Positions 14,781-27,885 of a stretch of 64,000 nt of DNA are shown here, piece after piece. Within the stretch, counting starts at the first letter, position 1. Every line of letters starts with the position of its first letter. A program made the translations under genes and the position numbers. The notes under the pieces were generated by a model. That model was not told the origin of the DNA. It did no database searches and saw only the letters and a list, made by a program, of their open reading frames with translations. This DNA comes from Siderastrea radians (Eukaryota > Cnidaria > Anthozoa > Scleractinia > Rhizangiidae), in assembly GCA_964017195.1 (NCBI GenBank), contig OZ024890.1:65894367-65958366 (forward strand), written 5' to 3'.

Positions 14781-17756
14781 CATGCTGCCCTGGAACATTT
14801 TTTTTATATGTTGGTCTTCTCAATTGGCTGGAAATGCATCTAAAACTGCCACGCGTTATGAGGTCTTATGAAATTATTAATTTATGCTCACTGCGAATGA
14901 CCCTAATTTCTAATCACGGCATCAATCTCTGGCTTAAAACTCGTCATCATACTACCAAATTGAAATAAGGGGGTTCGAATTTGAGACACCTCCTATCACC
15001 TAGTGATCCCCCCTTTCGTTAAAAAGTGAGATCAAGTCACCCCCTTCCTCTCCCCCCAAAAAATCCTTTGGGCGAAAAGGGAAAGACCAGCGACATGGGA
15101 AAGAAATTTCATTTGTTCGTTAAAAAAAAGTTTTAAGCATAATAATCGATAATGAGTACGGTTTCTTATTGATCTCTGTTTGTATTTGTATATTTTAAGA
15201 GGGTCACAGGTTTATCAGCTCTGCTGTGAAATAAAGTTGTTGATTGGTTGATGATTGGTTGATTGACGTAAAGAAATTAAATTCATTATAACAGAAGTAA
15301 TGAAATTCTGATATTTGAATTCATGGCATAGAGCTCAGCCCAGATAACATTACATGAGGCTCATTGCAGCTGGAAAAAAAAATATGCATTATTTTGTAGT
15401 TCGGGATTGCAGTTAGTTCCTGAATGTAAAGGTTATGACTACGTATAAGATAGCCCACGAACTAAATACTTTCTTACCATGAAATATGACTGACAGATTT
15501 TACTGTAGAGTCTACAGAAACAAAAAAGTTTTTCAAGCACTATTCGCTTGCTATGATTCACCCATAAAGAAATTCCGATCATAATTTGCATTCCAAGCCC
15601 CCAACCCCACCCCCGATATAAAAGGATGCAGGACACTTAAAGATCCTCTTCTGTTTTGGTGTTTATATTTCAAGGAGTTGGCATTTACACCGTAGTATTG
15701 TGGACGAATTTCCTCCCACTATTTCCCGATCATCACTTCTAGACGGAGGCCTCCAGCTTGGCTATTTTGCCAATTTCAACACGCCTTTTCCATTTCTGTA
15801 TTCTCGAGGGTATATCCGAAAAGAAGTAGTAAACACATCAAGTACAATTTGGAATAAATTTGTACCAATGAAAAATTCACGAGCAAAGTGAGTGCAATAT
15901 GTGGTCTTGAAAAATTTGGGAGTGATCATTTATTCCAAAAATTCACACGAAAAATCTTGAAATTACTTGTTAACATACAGGGATTAAATGATGAACTATT
16001 CACAGTTCGGCACTTTCCTCAGTTGGTACTTGTCAATATTTACCTCTGAACGAGACTAACATGTGAAAATAATGCTTTAGTATCTTTCTTCAGTGGTCTT
16101 GGGGAATTCCAAACTGAAGCACTTTCAATTTGTGTGGAAAAACAGGCTTTCCCTGTGGGAAATCAAATGGAACGGTACCTTTCAATGGACACCATACCTA
16201 ATAAAATACGCGGTTTGTTTGTACTGAAAAATGCCACTGTTCCATTTGGCGGAAAATTGTCACTGATTTTTCCGTACAAATGGAAAGCACTATGTCAAAT
16301 AATACATACTCGTTCCGCTCCATATTCCTTGTAAAAAAAAATTGCACTGCTCCATTTGGTGGAAAATTTTCACTTTTTCTCCCATTCAAACGAAAACGCT
16401 CCTGGACTATTTAAGTGCCAAGCCCCTCACAACTTCATTGGCTGAAAATTTCACATGTTAATTAATTCGTGCGTAAGTTAGCGTGTACTTTCCAGGAGAG
16501 CTACATTAGAAAAATTTATTTCAACACTTCAATCTTTTTATTGTAAGATATGAAGCCTCCCCCATGATAACAATACAGGGCAAACTTAAGAGTAAACGTA
16601 AGATCAGCTTACTCCTTGTATATCTGTGTCGTTTGTGTTGACACCAAGCGGCAGGTTATTCAACTTCTATAAAGATGGTTAAGCCAAGATAGCGAATATA
16701 ATAACTTAGAGCCACACGAAATGGGTTTCTTGTAGCACAGTGCATCACGGAAGAGCATTGATTGACAAATCTACGCATCTATCCGATTTTTTATTTCCAC
16801 TGGGCGTTAGATTTGTCCTTTACTATGTGCCTTTGCCGCATCTCAGTTTCTTGACTGAGTTAGATTTTCGCTTAACAGCTGAATTCAGCGTAGCTGAATA
16901 CCAAAATCAAGTTCAGACAGACAGAACGGCGGATGAAAATGGGACAAGTTTGCATCGGAACCTACAAATTTACGTGAGAGGACTTGTAATAATCAGAACT
17001 ACGAAAACACAACAAAAAGTTCCAACGTTAGGGAAAGTACGAAAGACGTGGAATAAACGCAAAAGCCATGAGGAAAAGAAAAATGGACAAAAATATGAAA
17101 TAAGAGACGTCGGCATGTCATGCTCTCTTTAGCGAAACGCCAAGAAGGACAAATCAGTCGGCCTAAAAAGCCTAAAAAGAGACAGTAATTTTGATTTTGT
17201 GGACAAGTGTGAAGGGTTCTATTTTTACGGGAAAAACAGCTTAGAGAAATGCAGACTTGCGGATGCATTACTGTCAATAGTAAACTTCAAAACTTCCTGT
17301 CAAAATGTGGTTGCCATGTCAACATCAGATTTGGGAACAATATAATGTCGAGTGAAATTATCCCCAGATAAATTTTAGTAAAAGTAATGAAGTTTGGTGC
17401 TTTTGCTTGCATATTAAAAAAAAATTACAAACGTTCAACGTCAGCACGGGCACTTTGTGCCTCCCACCAAACAATAAAAACCTGCGGAAAAGGTTGCGCA
17501 CGTAAAAACGAAAACAGTGAGACAACAAGCTACAGCCAGAGTTTACCCCCTTTGAATGGACGAGGTTACGGTAACAGAACTGGCGCTCGTTAGTAAATGC
17601 TGTTATGGCTGCTTTTTTAGGCTATTCTTACGCAAAAAAATGTGAAGCTGGTCTCCTACGGTGGAGATGTTATAAAGTAGCCGGTCCTAGCGAAACACGC
17701 AGCGAGAGAAATCGAAAACCACCTTGTTGTAACCTTTGATGCCTTTTTCATTGCAG
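14781..17756. other. Non-coding stretch with diverged ~115-bp repeats
   Basis: No credible exon before 17757. At about 16230 and 16345 there are two diverged copies of a motif built around CCATTTGGCGGAAAATT. Around 17280-17480 the sequence resembles the right half of the TTAA-type MITE described at 27147. Short ORFs here show no coding signature. Confidence 0.5.
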
Positions 17757-17984
17757 AGCCTCATAGATGAAGAGAACCAACTAACGACATTGCTTAAAAA
17801 CCTGAAAAGGCTAAGTTCCGCAGATTCACGTCAACCTTCACGTCCACCTCCACCTCCACCTCCACGTCCTGAAAGTCCTTTTAAGAGCTTCTTTAAAGAT
17901 GTGGCGAAAAGAGTGCTTGTCCATGTTGTGGCTGATTCGGTTCTGCCTGGGGCTGGTACTTTGCTTGAAAACATTTTTGATTGA
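17757..17984 (+). CDS. GBP-like short Pro-rich terminal exon (copy A)
   Basis: After a good polypyrimidine tract and TTGCAG, a phase-0 exon encodes SLIDEENQLTTLLKNLKRL, a run of seven prolines, and a tail KSFFKDVAKRVLVHVVADSVLPGAGTLL...IFD before TGA. It could follow the 14385-14606 exon directly in phase 0 and would then give a GBP with a short Pro-rich tail instead of a coiled coil. The hydrophobic tail parallels that of the long terminal exon. The poly-Pro run is a potential SH3/EVH1/profilin ligand, by inference. Confidence 0.58.
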   Translation, partial: SLIDEENQLTTLLKNLKRLSSADSRQPSRPPPPPPPRPESPFKSFFKDVAKRVLVHVVADSVLPGAGTLLENIFD

Positions 17985-18959
17985 GCACTTGAAATTGAAA
18001 TTTTTGAATTTAAAATCATGATTGTAGTGTTTTACAACAACATTTCTTTCTGCTATCAAATGCCCGGTTCCCTCAGTCCATGTAACTGCCTGCAGGGAAT
18101 CGTTAGAATTGCATGTAAAATGACCTGCTTAGAAACAAACAATCAAACAGGTAAAACAAAAACAACCCAAGAGCAATAAAGATTTCTGTAGGTATAGTTT
18201 AGAAAATCTGGTTAGATAGCATTAGTAAATTGGTGGAAATGTACAGAATATGTTGAATCTCTACTTTACATGATGTACGGCAACAAAAACCCTGTCAGAG
18301 AAGAAAAGAAAAGGAAAAAAAACCCTCGATGTGTCAACAGATACATACCTAGTGAAGTTTTTAGACATTTTTGCTAATTCATGGACTAGCTTTATGTTTG
18401 AAGCCCGTCTAGTAGCATCAGTTACCTTTAAATGCAACAGAAACGTGTTTTAGACTTGTATGCTTATTAGATTTACTCTATGCCTTGCTTGTATACCTTT
18501 GAGCATAATAAGCACAAGCAAATGGGTAGAGATGTATGTACACTTGAATTGAATAATTCAAAAGAAATAAACCTGAGAGAAAGCGCTTGAAAGCATCAGG
18601 ATTTGATGCTTTCCTGATGCATGGACGTGTACCACTGAACAGAAGCCTCCGATTTTAGTACAAATACTAGTTATAACGTAGCTAGCAAATTCGCGCAATC
18701 AAATTCACCGATTCACGATATACGCAAGCGTCTTTCATAATCTTGTTGACTGCACACTGATGGCGTGAGCAAACTCAAACTTTTTTTTCTGTCTGTAGCG
18801 GTCAAAGTGTCCTCTTTGCGAGCATGCGAGTAAATGACCAAGAAAAATCACTTCATAGCAGAGTTAAACTAGGGAGAAATTTCAACACCGGTATTGTTGT
18901 AGAGTGTTTGATTTCTTAGGACAAGCGAGAATCTTTGTTAAAAGAGAAACTCACTCATT

Positions 18960-19490
18960 AAGTCTTTGGTGTTTTATTCACTGATTCTTCACGCTCATCA
19001 AATCTTCGCGAGCAATAATGTCGAAGAGATGAACGAATGCATTCATACAGATCTAGAGGAAATTCGGTTATGGCTTGCTGCCAATAAACTCACTTTGAAT
19101 ATGACGAAAACAGAATTTCTATTAATTGGTTCTAGAGATTGTCTATTCTATTAATTGGTTCAGCGATTGTCTAATACTACAATTAAAATAAACCAAATCC
19201 CTGTAGAACAAGTCTCTACTACGAAATCTCTCGGTGTACATATTGACCACAATCTAAATTGGGATTTTCATGTTAAAGAAAATTCCAAAAAGATGGCTTC
19301 TGGCATAAGCGCCATTAAACGCATAAGGAATTTTGTTCCACAAGAGATACTTCTTACCATTTATAATTCATTAATTCATCCTCACTTTGAATATTGTAGT
19401 GTAGTGTGGGGATGCTGTTCAAGGGGACTCTCAGAAATAACAAAAGTTACAGAACCGTGCCGCACGTATCATAACCTTCTCAAATTAATG
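18960..19490 (+). mobile_element. Non-LTR retrotransposon RT fragment (copy A)
   Basis: It encodes the thumb-side part of an L2/CR1/Rex-type reverse transcriptase: WLAANKLTLNMTKTEFLLIG, then KSLGVHIDHNLNW and LTIYNSLIHPHFEYCSVVWG. The expected YADD active-site region just upstream is not recognisable. A short tandem duplication at about 19115-19175 introduces a stop. The same lesion is in copy B, so it predates the duplication. Confidence 0.75.
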
Positions 19491-19579
19491 ATAATAATTA
19501 AAAACAATATTATAATTATAATAAGAACCTTCCCAGAATGCTTTGCACCAGAAAAATTTCAATGCAAAATAACTTAGTT

Positions 19580-22500
19580 AATTTGTGGTCGAAGAGAATT
19601 CTGTACCATGTGTTATTTACAACTTCGTGAAAATTATCCCTCATATTAACACTAGGGTGATGACGTCATTATTCACGTGACTATGGCAAAAAATATGTTT
19701 TAGCTCCCTGCAAGAACAGGCCTCCATGAATTCAAAAGCAGATAACGTGCCCTGATAGTCATTGGAATGGGCAATATGGAAATTGCCAGTTGACATCTGA
19801 CATTTGAAAGTTAAGGTGGCTCTGTACAGGAGCATTTCCCAGGGGACTGGTAAGGAGTCAGTAGCTATGGTAGTTTAAGGCGGAGAGAAACAAAGCTTGG
19901 CTGGTTAATAGAACTTCGCATGAAGGTAACGACCATGATATGCTCACTGTTGTGACGTCATTGGTCACGTGACCAGAGTGCACAGAAAATTCAAATCACT
20001 TTAAAACTACTTTAAGCTCAATAAATTCGTAATTTCTCACAGTAATATTGCAGAAAAAATTGCTAGTTATTCAAAAACGTCCATTATTATTTTTCCTTTT
20101 GAAAACAGCACGATAAAAAATGAACCTTAAACTTTTGATAATCCCCTGTTTTGTGAGGTTTTAATATAAATGTAAAAACGAATCAGCATATTTGGTTTCA
20201 AACTATGCTCTTTCTACCTACGTTAACAGTTTTTTTTTAAAAATTCGTTTTCATATAGCTTAGGGATGTGAATTTGCAGGCACGCGGAGTACTGGGCACC
20301 AATGTCACGGATTGCTCACGAAGACTGGTGCACGTTTTAGGCGCGGCGGCATAGCTAGCGACAAAAGCTGAAAGGGTGACGTGAAGAGGTGTTTTAGCTT
20401 TCTGTGGTCCATTTCTACTAAAGAATTGTTAATGGTTTCTCGGAAAGAGGACAGCACTTCATTTTTCGCTGCATTGCTCATGTCAGGTACGTGTAATTAT
20501 AGCTTTTCATTGTCTTCGGTAAACAGCTTAATATATAAGCAGGGCTTTACCCATCGATCATTATGTTTAATGTTTCACATTTATCGTTAGTCCGTATCCA
20601 GTGCTTAAATAATTTGCCATTTTCGTTCCGGTAGTAAAAAGCCGAAAGATAGACACTTAGGTTGGTAACTAAAGTTTATTAAGTTTCGTAAGTCTTTAAA
20701 TAAACGTTATATGAAGTGATGTAGTTTTTGTACACTCGTCTGTGAATCGTTTGTTATTTGTTGGCCAAGTAAAAGTGTAGCATCGCATCCTTTATGTTTT
20801 CAGTAACTTTAATTACAGCGTTGCTGTTAAAATTAATGTTTCAAACAGCTATTGCTTAAAGCAAGAAGGTTAGGCTACTCTCCTAATGTTGATACTGGCA
20901 GATAAGCTTAAATTCTTTTGTGTAGTATCATGTTGTCGTGTTGTAAACATCTCATACCAACATAACATAACACATAACATACTTTATTTTATCTCCAACT
21001 CCATTTGTTTATTAGCTGGGCTTTTCTTCACTGCTTGCAAATTATTTATATACATCTAATGACTCACGAATGTTTCTTAGATCAAGTAAGGTTCAAAGCT
21101 ATAGTTGGCATGATTTGATGACAAACAACAAATTTAAATTTCGAATTAGGTACATGTAAAACTTTTATTAAAAGTTATGTGTTGATCACTTTTGGGAAAA
21201 TATGCTTAAGACAATCGAGTTCAAAGCAGGTGGATGTAATTTTTTTGTACATCTCATTCTCTACTTTCACTGATTAAGTTATTCCATAATTTGCAGGGTA
21301 AAAATTAACTTCAGTGCTTGAATCATTGAATTGCAACTCGGGCCAGTATCCTTGAATTCCAACCTCGTCCCCAGGGTCTTTTCACTTGCTCGCTTAGTAT
21401 AGTGGACCAGGCCATTTAGATAAAGTGGCTTTCAAAATCCTCTAGTCTAAATAAAAAAAATTAAAACCATATTTACTTGAATAGACCCCTCCCAACCCGG
21501 GTGAGAAGTAAGTCTTTTATCCAGGGATTTCGCCAATAATCATGTGGAAAAAGTACCACATACTGTAGAACTCTAAGTAAGACTGGAGTCACATGTCAAT
21601 AAAAACAAACCTCAACTTTTAGTGGCCCTGGTCAGTCTTAAATTGCTACTGGCAACCAGGAGACTGTCAATTTTTAGCCCTGAAGTTGTTGTTTTCACTG
21701 ATCCTTTTTAATCTATACTAGGCATGTATATGTCAGCAGTGATCAGTGATGCAGCTTTTCTTACAGTGAAGGTATGCACATGGAAGATATCAATCTTATA
21801 ATTATCCCAGCTTACGTACTATCTTACTGTTCAGTAAAATGAACTGAGTCAAATGCAATGATCAGTTTAATTTGGGTTCGGTAGTTCAACACAATTAAAC
21901 CAATAATATGCATAAAGCAGTGTTTGATTCCAATTTCTGAACCCAGTCAAACATAATTAAGTACAGTTAAACAGTTTTAAAATCATTCAATTATACCAGA
22001 TATTTAAACCATCTGCCTTTAAGTGTGTGAGAACAAGCACACATTTCTGTAGTGTGGAATTTGAGCATGATCTGTTTTATATTGTCGTGTAAACACATAG
22101 AAGACTGGGTGGCTAAAAGAGCCTTTTCGGAAAAAGAAAATTTGGCAATCCTAATACTCACAAAGGAAAATAAAAGTTGAACCAAGGATAAAATTAAATC
22201 ACAACATTTACATGAGTGTTCCATCAAGACTTCCATTGGGGTAGATGATGAAAACCTTATACCCACTTAAGTTACAAAATCCATTTTTCACGGTGATTTA
22301 AGATTTATTCTTGATGGTTAAAGGGTTTAAAAACTTAATAATGCAGAATGAATCAAACAGTTATACCATGTATGGGTATGGTGATTATTGTGACCCAGTA
22401 CCACTACTGGGGCAAGCTCACACAGGTATGGCTTGTACAGTTGAGATTTTTTGTGCTGTAATCATTAAACAAATACAGAGAAACAAGAGGAAATTGGGAG

Positions 22501-22610
22501 GAACTTGTACCAGAATGAAAATCATGCTGGTATTATTTAAACACCCCCTTAGCCTAAAGTCAAGCAGCTCTCAAGAATGTTTAACAACATCCTCAGAGAC
22601 CCAGGGGCAG
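19580..22610. other. Intergenic/intronic stretch, no gene recognised
   Basis: About 3 kb without a recognisable domain. It contains two TGACGTCATT...TCACGTGAC blocks (about 19660 and 19952) and AT-rich unique sequence. ORFs at 20381 and 22311 have no family features. Confidence 0.5.
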
Positions 22611-23310
22611 TAACGCCCTGATTTCATGAGACCGGTACAAACTCAGCCTGGTACGATTTTGTTTACATGAGACCGGTCTGAAAGTCAGACTGGCATGAAG
22701 TGTTTACCTGAGACCAATCTAAACTCTGTTTGTGTTAATATGGTCCGCAACCATCCCATCCTTAAAAATCCAGTTTATCTATAATATCCAACAGCTTGGA
22801 ATGCTCCAATGCCACTTATTAAACGTGCATACCCAAAACAAATATCTCAGACCAATTGGAACCCTGTTCATGCTTAAGTGGCTCCCCAGTCTGATTTCAA
22901 ACCGTTCTGAGTCATTCATGTTGGTTCAGCAGCAGTGATGAGTTAAACCAGCCTAAGGCCCTGTTTACATGAGTGACTTTATCCCGGGATGACTTTTATC
23001 TCGGTGTCTGGTCATTTACCTGTAACTGTTTACATGATTTGGAGCTGAAATGTGCTCACCCTGGGACGATTTCAGCACCGGGATGAAATCGTCCTGGGGT
23101 AAACACCATTTCAGCTCCAAACCATGTAAAAACTTACAGGTAAATGACCAGACACCGATATGAAAGTCATCTCGGGATGAAATCACTCGTGTAAACACAG
23201 CCTAAGATGATAATTATTTTATACTAGCTTCATGTTTCGTACGTTTCGTGTAAACAGAGGTAAGCATTTGGAGTCGATCTGAAGTCATACCGGCCCAAGT
23301 TGGTACCATT
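22610..23310. mobile_element. Nested palindromic MITEs (copy A)
   Basis: The inner element, 22953-23206, is a near-complete inverted repeat. The left arm CTAAGGCCCTGTTTACATG pairs with the right arm CGTGTAAACACAGCCTAAG, and the centre pairs over CATTTCAGCTCCAAA-type sequence. Looser inverted similarity of flanking ATGAGACCGGT-type sequence suggests an older outer element. No ORF of interest. Confidence 0.65.
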
Positions 23311-24117
23311 CTCATAGACTACGAGCAGTCTCTCATTTTTCTCTAGCGCGTGCACACTGACTGTCCAACTATTGGTAATTGTGATAATTAAAATCTGCTT
23401 TGTTTTTCTTACAGGTTTTTATTCCATCAACCTGTTGTCAGGAAAATATGGCAGTTTATTATAAGGGTTTGGTTAAGAAATTTGTACTTTTAGCTATATT
23501 CCCAGACACACTTTATCAATTCAAATAAAAAAATTGAAGAGCAGTTTTGAAATAAGGTTATATATTTTTTGGTCTTTTTCTGCTTAACATTTTGATGTCA
23601 TTGATTAGTTTGACTGACCCCTCAGTACTACTAAGTGGATGATGTATGAAAATGGGATGAATCCTGGAGTACACCTTTTAGGGCTCTACTTCAAAATATC
23701 TGATGAGCACAACCTGCCCTTTGTCTTTTTTTGGGGGAGTATCTCCCCCCACTACTATCCCAGGAATGAAGAGTCAGACCTATTTGATTGAATTCCCTTT
23801 ATGAGGAAAACTATATCGATTGACTGATTCACCACAGTCTGATCCCTTTTTGTCAGTTCATTGCCTGTTAGGTTTCAGACTATTCTGAAATGATTTAGGA
23901 AGAGGCTCTTCCTTTTGTTTTTCTTTGGTACCAGATTATGGCAATCAGTAACAATGCTTATTGGTAACAAATTATCAAACCAAAAAGAACTAAAGTCTCG
24001 AGATCTACTGCATCACGGTTTGGGGTAGTAAGAGAGTGAGTCATAATCTGTGCATCAAATAAAGTCACTAGTCATTACTGGACCATTTGTTATTCGCATT
24101 GGCAACACTGAAGTCAC

Positions 24118-24118
24118 A

Positions 24119-24150
<32 letters not shown>

Positions 24151-24178
24151 AATTGATTGATTGATTGATTGATTTTTT
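24118..24178. repeat. (GATT)n microsatellite (copy A)
   Basis: Tandem TTGA/GATT units; the copy B equivalent (48812-48874) is slightly longer. Confidence 0.9.
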
Positions 24179-24929
24179 AATTGACTGATTGACTAATTTA
24201 TCAGCCAGTTGGTTGAGTGGTTGATTCATTGAGTGATTGGTACTTAAAATAGATGAATGAATTGATTCACCTGAATTACATGTAAGTAATTACATGCACA
24301 ATGCTGCACTTCTTGGCATCTTCCTCTGGCAGTAAAATAATACCCGGCATCAGTCGAAACGTTAAATAATTTTCAAGCCCCAATGTCATGACATAATTGT
24401 AAGCAAATAATTTATTTGTAATTAGCAAGTAGTAGGTAAGAAGCCGTATTAGAGAGCAGGACTATTAGAGCTTTTACAGTAATTTAAATTATATTTCATA
24501 TTAACTCCAGTAAGCTACTCCTTCTGAGTTAAACTACCACTATTGGACAGTCAAGAAAGAAAGCAATGCCCTGGGATGTTTTAGGGTTCACTACTTCCTA
24601 CTATTAATTAAACGTCCCGGGGAATTAATACAAGTAAATAAGGTACATCACCATCATCATCATCATCATTCAACTATAGCATCATTTTACCATATAAGGA
24701 GAAAAATATGAGTATGAGAGCGTCTTACACTGTAGAAAACGTATTGCACTATAGTATCCCTGTTTCAAATCACTTATTGAATAAAGCATTTAAATTGCTT
24801 AGATATTTAAGTTTATATTACCTAAAACAGAGGCTTATTTAAAATTTATGAAACACTGGTTCTAATTTGATGAGAGGTGTATTACTAATGATTAACTAAT
24901 AATTATGATATTGTTTTCCGGTCTCACTT

Positions 24930-24969
<40 letters not shown>

Positions 24970-24990
24970 TGATGATGACGATGATGATGA
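24930..24990. repeat. (AAT)n(GAT)n microsatellite (copy A)
   Basis: Trinucleotide run turning from AAT to GAT; the copy B version near 49631-49690 has fewer AAT units. Confidence 0.9.
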
Positions 24991-25593
24991 TCGTTTTCCA
25001 AAAATTTTGTTCCCTTACAAACTTTGAACTTCATTACTGCAATAAGCCATAAGATTCTGGTTTAAATGCTGTTTTCTAATAAGGCGGATGGTAAACATGA
25101 GATTTTGACGGTATCTGAGTAAAAGCGAACTAGCTTCCCCTTTTTCAAAGTATAAGTTGGCAGTTTGTCATCTGAGGTAAGGGAACGCAATAAAGGGGCC
25201 CAAATGTTCCTCTAAATGTCAAGACGGGACACGAGAAAGACGAACGCTTTCAAAGTGAACATATGTTCACGTTTTTATTTCCCTCTATTAAAGACAACTG
25301 CAAAGCGAAGAACTGGAACGCGTGGGTATAATATACGATTACTTGCGATAGAGTTTGAAATGTTCTCTGAAATATTGAAGGCTTGTCTCTTGTCTATTTG
25401 AAGTGTACCCATTCAAGACTGGAAGTTCTGTCTCCGTGGATCCCTCTATTCGTCTATCTAAACCTTTATTTTTACCGAAATCAGGGTGGCAATCATATAC
25501 TTCAGCTTTGTTATTTCATCACTCTGAAAATATAAAATGCTTATTCCTTGTCGATTTAATGGTATCTATTCAAGACTGGAAGTACTGTCTCCG

Positions 25594-26056
25594 TGGATCC
25601 GCTTATCCGTCCATGTAATAAACTTTTATCGGGGCTAGGTTGGTAATCAGATTTTTTTTCAGATGGACGGAACCACGGATTCACGGATTTCTCCCCTTAA
25701 AGCTCTATAATGTAATCCCCTGAAGAGTCAGCAATCACGAAACAGGCTTGTCGGGATGAAAGTGTAGTTTTTCTATTTTCAAAATATATATTACGCTCTA
25801 CTTTAACGTATCGAGCACTGTAATTCGGAAAAATCGAAACACAAAATCCGTCTTTCCGTCCATCAAAGAAAAAAATTCTGATTGCCAGTCTTATTATGCA
25901 TGGCACAGTCAGTGTGACGGATTCAACATTATAGAGCTTTAAGGGAAGAGATCAGTGAATCCGCCCTTCCGTTCATCTGAAAAAAAAAGTATAAAAAATC
26001 TTATTTCCAACATAGCTTTGATAAAAGTTTATTACATGGACGGATAAGCGGATCCA
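25594..26056. mobile_element. MITE with perfect 37-bp terminal inverted repeats (copy A)
   Basis: 25594-25630 and 26020-26056 are exact reverse complements over 37 bases (TGGATCCGCTTATCCGTCC at the outer edge). Inside, a second inverted pair around ACGGATTCACGG and CCTTAAAGCTCTATAATGT makes most of the 463 bp fold on itself. No coding capacity. Confidence 0.75.
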
Positions 26057-26413
26057 GGTAACACAATTGTGTAATCAGCAAGTTAATTGCACAATTCCGT
26101 GCGTGCGTGGCAATGCTTATGTAATGCGCGCGCACTCTGAATGCTTGTGCACCCATTTTAGATGAGATTGTATAAATCTTGGCTATATTTATTATAAATA
26201 GAGAAAGAAGCACTGCTTCCTGCTGACATAACCTGCTGCAAACACTAGAAAAAGTTGGGAGGAATTTGCAAGTTCTCATGTGAACCTGGGCTTGGACTCA
26301 AATATACTTTTTGCTTTAAGACAACAAGTACTGGCCGTTATACAACACTACGCTTGGTGGCATGTTTTTCATTTTACATTGTTATTGTTACTGTAATATT
26401 CTGCTTTTCCCAG

Positions 26414-26668
26414 AATTCCATGGCAAGTAAGATGCTCTCTTGGCAAGCTGAGAATGAAAGGCAAACAAGAGAGTACTGCGAAGGTCTCCTTTCTGTACTA
26501 AAAGGGGATCACTTGGATCCAGTCCTACAGCGACTTCAAGGGAAGGAAGCAGCTAAAGTGTCTTATACGGAGGTTATTGGTGGATATAACAGCGTAAAAG
26601 ATGACTATGAGGCGTCTGCAAAGGGTGCCAAAGATGTCATTGCCACAGTATTCTTTGAATTTCATCCA
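26414..26668 (+). CDS. GBP-like exon, helical module B (copy A)
   Basis: A phase-0 exon of 85 codons after TTTTCCCAG, ending at GTAAGA. It encodes LSWQAENERQTREYCEGLL, LKGDHLDPVLQRLQGKEAAK and YNSVKDDYEASAKGAKDVI, a canonical second segment of the GBP helical domain. It follows HLTDLK of exon 12527-12813 better than the shorter 14385 exon does, so it probably belongs to the main transcript. The intron from 12813 would be about 13.6 kb. Confidence 0.83.
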
Positions 26669-26839
26669 GTAAGAAAATATTCACAGGTTTAAGATTTTTT
26701 AATTTTCAGTTGCAGCTATACCAGTTCACAGACTTAAATCAAGTTCTTACCAGCAGGTTTAAGTACTTTTTACCACCTTTAAACGGGCATAGAAAAACTT
26801 TCGTTAAATTTTTTTCTTGAGCTCTTTGTTTTTTTTAAG

Positions 26840-26962
26840 CAACTATTAAAGGTAATGGAACAATATTTGGGACTGCTGAGACAACTGAAAGATTTTGACG
26901 AAGACCTCAGCCGCGAATTAGCAGCCAAGGCTTATCAAGAGCGGGAGAGGAAGAGACTGGAG
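26840..26962 (+). CDS. GBP-like helical exon (copy A)
   Basis: 41 codons, phase 0 at both ends: QLLKVMEQYLGLLRQLKDFDEDL...KAYQERERKRLE, followed by GTAAGA. This is the long amphipathic helix of the GBP tail. Confidence 0.8.
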
Positions 26963-27146
26963 GTAAGAAATCCATGTAAACTTTAAGTAGTATTTATACC
27001 CCATCCGTCCTTCCATTTATCCGTCCAAACATTGGACGGATAAATGGATCTTTTATTGATCATTTTTGGACCTTTTATTGATCATCAATCTCTTTTCATG
27101 CAAGAGAAAATTAGTTGATGAAAGGGCTTGTTTTTTTTGTTACATA

Positions 27147-27763
27147 TTAACCCTATTCTGCCTGGGCCTTTTTTGAGTTTCTGAGCCTGTGGGGGGGAGG
27201 GCACAAGGTGCCCCCCCCCCTTATAGATCTCGAAAAGTATTAAGGCTCTTGCGATGAAACTTGCCACGTTTGTAGCACGTCGTGAGCTTAACAGATTGGG
27301 CTTAACAGATTGGATGACGTGTCAATTATGACCTGCCGTGACGTCACAATAGCGTGACAAACCCGCCATTTTGAATTTGAGGCCGCCATCTTGAATACCA
27401 AACCTACAGTCATACGGCTGACAATGACGTCACCAAAAAATATATGATTTTGTTCTAAGAAACATACTTGGTAAAACAAGCACACAAAAGTAAAAACTTA
27501 TCTTCTTCTTACAAACAAAGGGGTTAAACCTGAAAAAAGACTGAAAAAGACAGAAAATAGACAAAATACACTTCTGAGTAGATGGTTGCTATGGAAACGT
27601 CAATCATCATAGACACATAATTGACACAGAAAAATTTCCCTGATAAATTTTAGGAAACGTCACGAGATTTGGTGATTATTCGTCTAGCCGTTTAAAAGTT
27701 ATAATTCGTTAAAGCCAGCGTGGGCACAATGTGCTCCCCCCCCCCAAGGCAGAATAGGGTAAA
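27147..27763. mobile_element. TTAA-flanked MITE, piggyBac-like (copy A)
   Basis: The left end TTAA-CCCTATTCTGCC is answered at the right by inverted GGCAGAATAGGG, where the flanking TTAA has decayed to TAAA. A family member at 57632-58207 has intact TTAA on both sides. G/C homopolymer stretches lie just inside both ends. It sits in an intron of the GBP-like gene. Confidence 0.7.
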
Positions 27764-27885
27764 TTTCTTGGGGAAATGTTGTAGACTAATGTACACGAAA
27801 GTAATTAACGCATGCAGATGTGAATTTTAGAATACAAGATAATACAGATCAGAATACAACTAAGCCTTGATGTTTTGTTTAACAG

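Noticed and set aside
16740..17132. 130-codon ORF in the duplicated segment (also at 41439)
   Set aside because: No domain or splice context was found; its preservation is explained by the recent duplication, not coding constraint.
22311..22613. 100-codon ORF preserved in both duplicate copies
   Set aside because: It lies beside palindromic MITEs with low-information composition; similarity between copies reflects the duplication.
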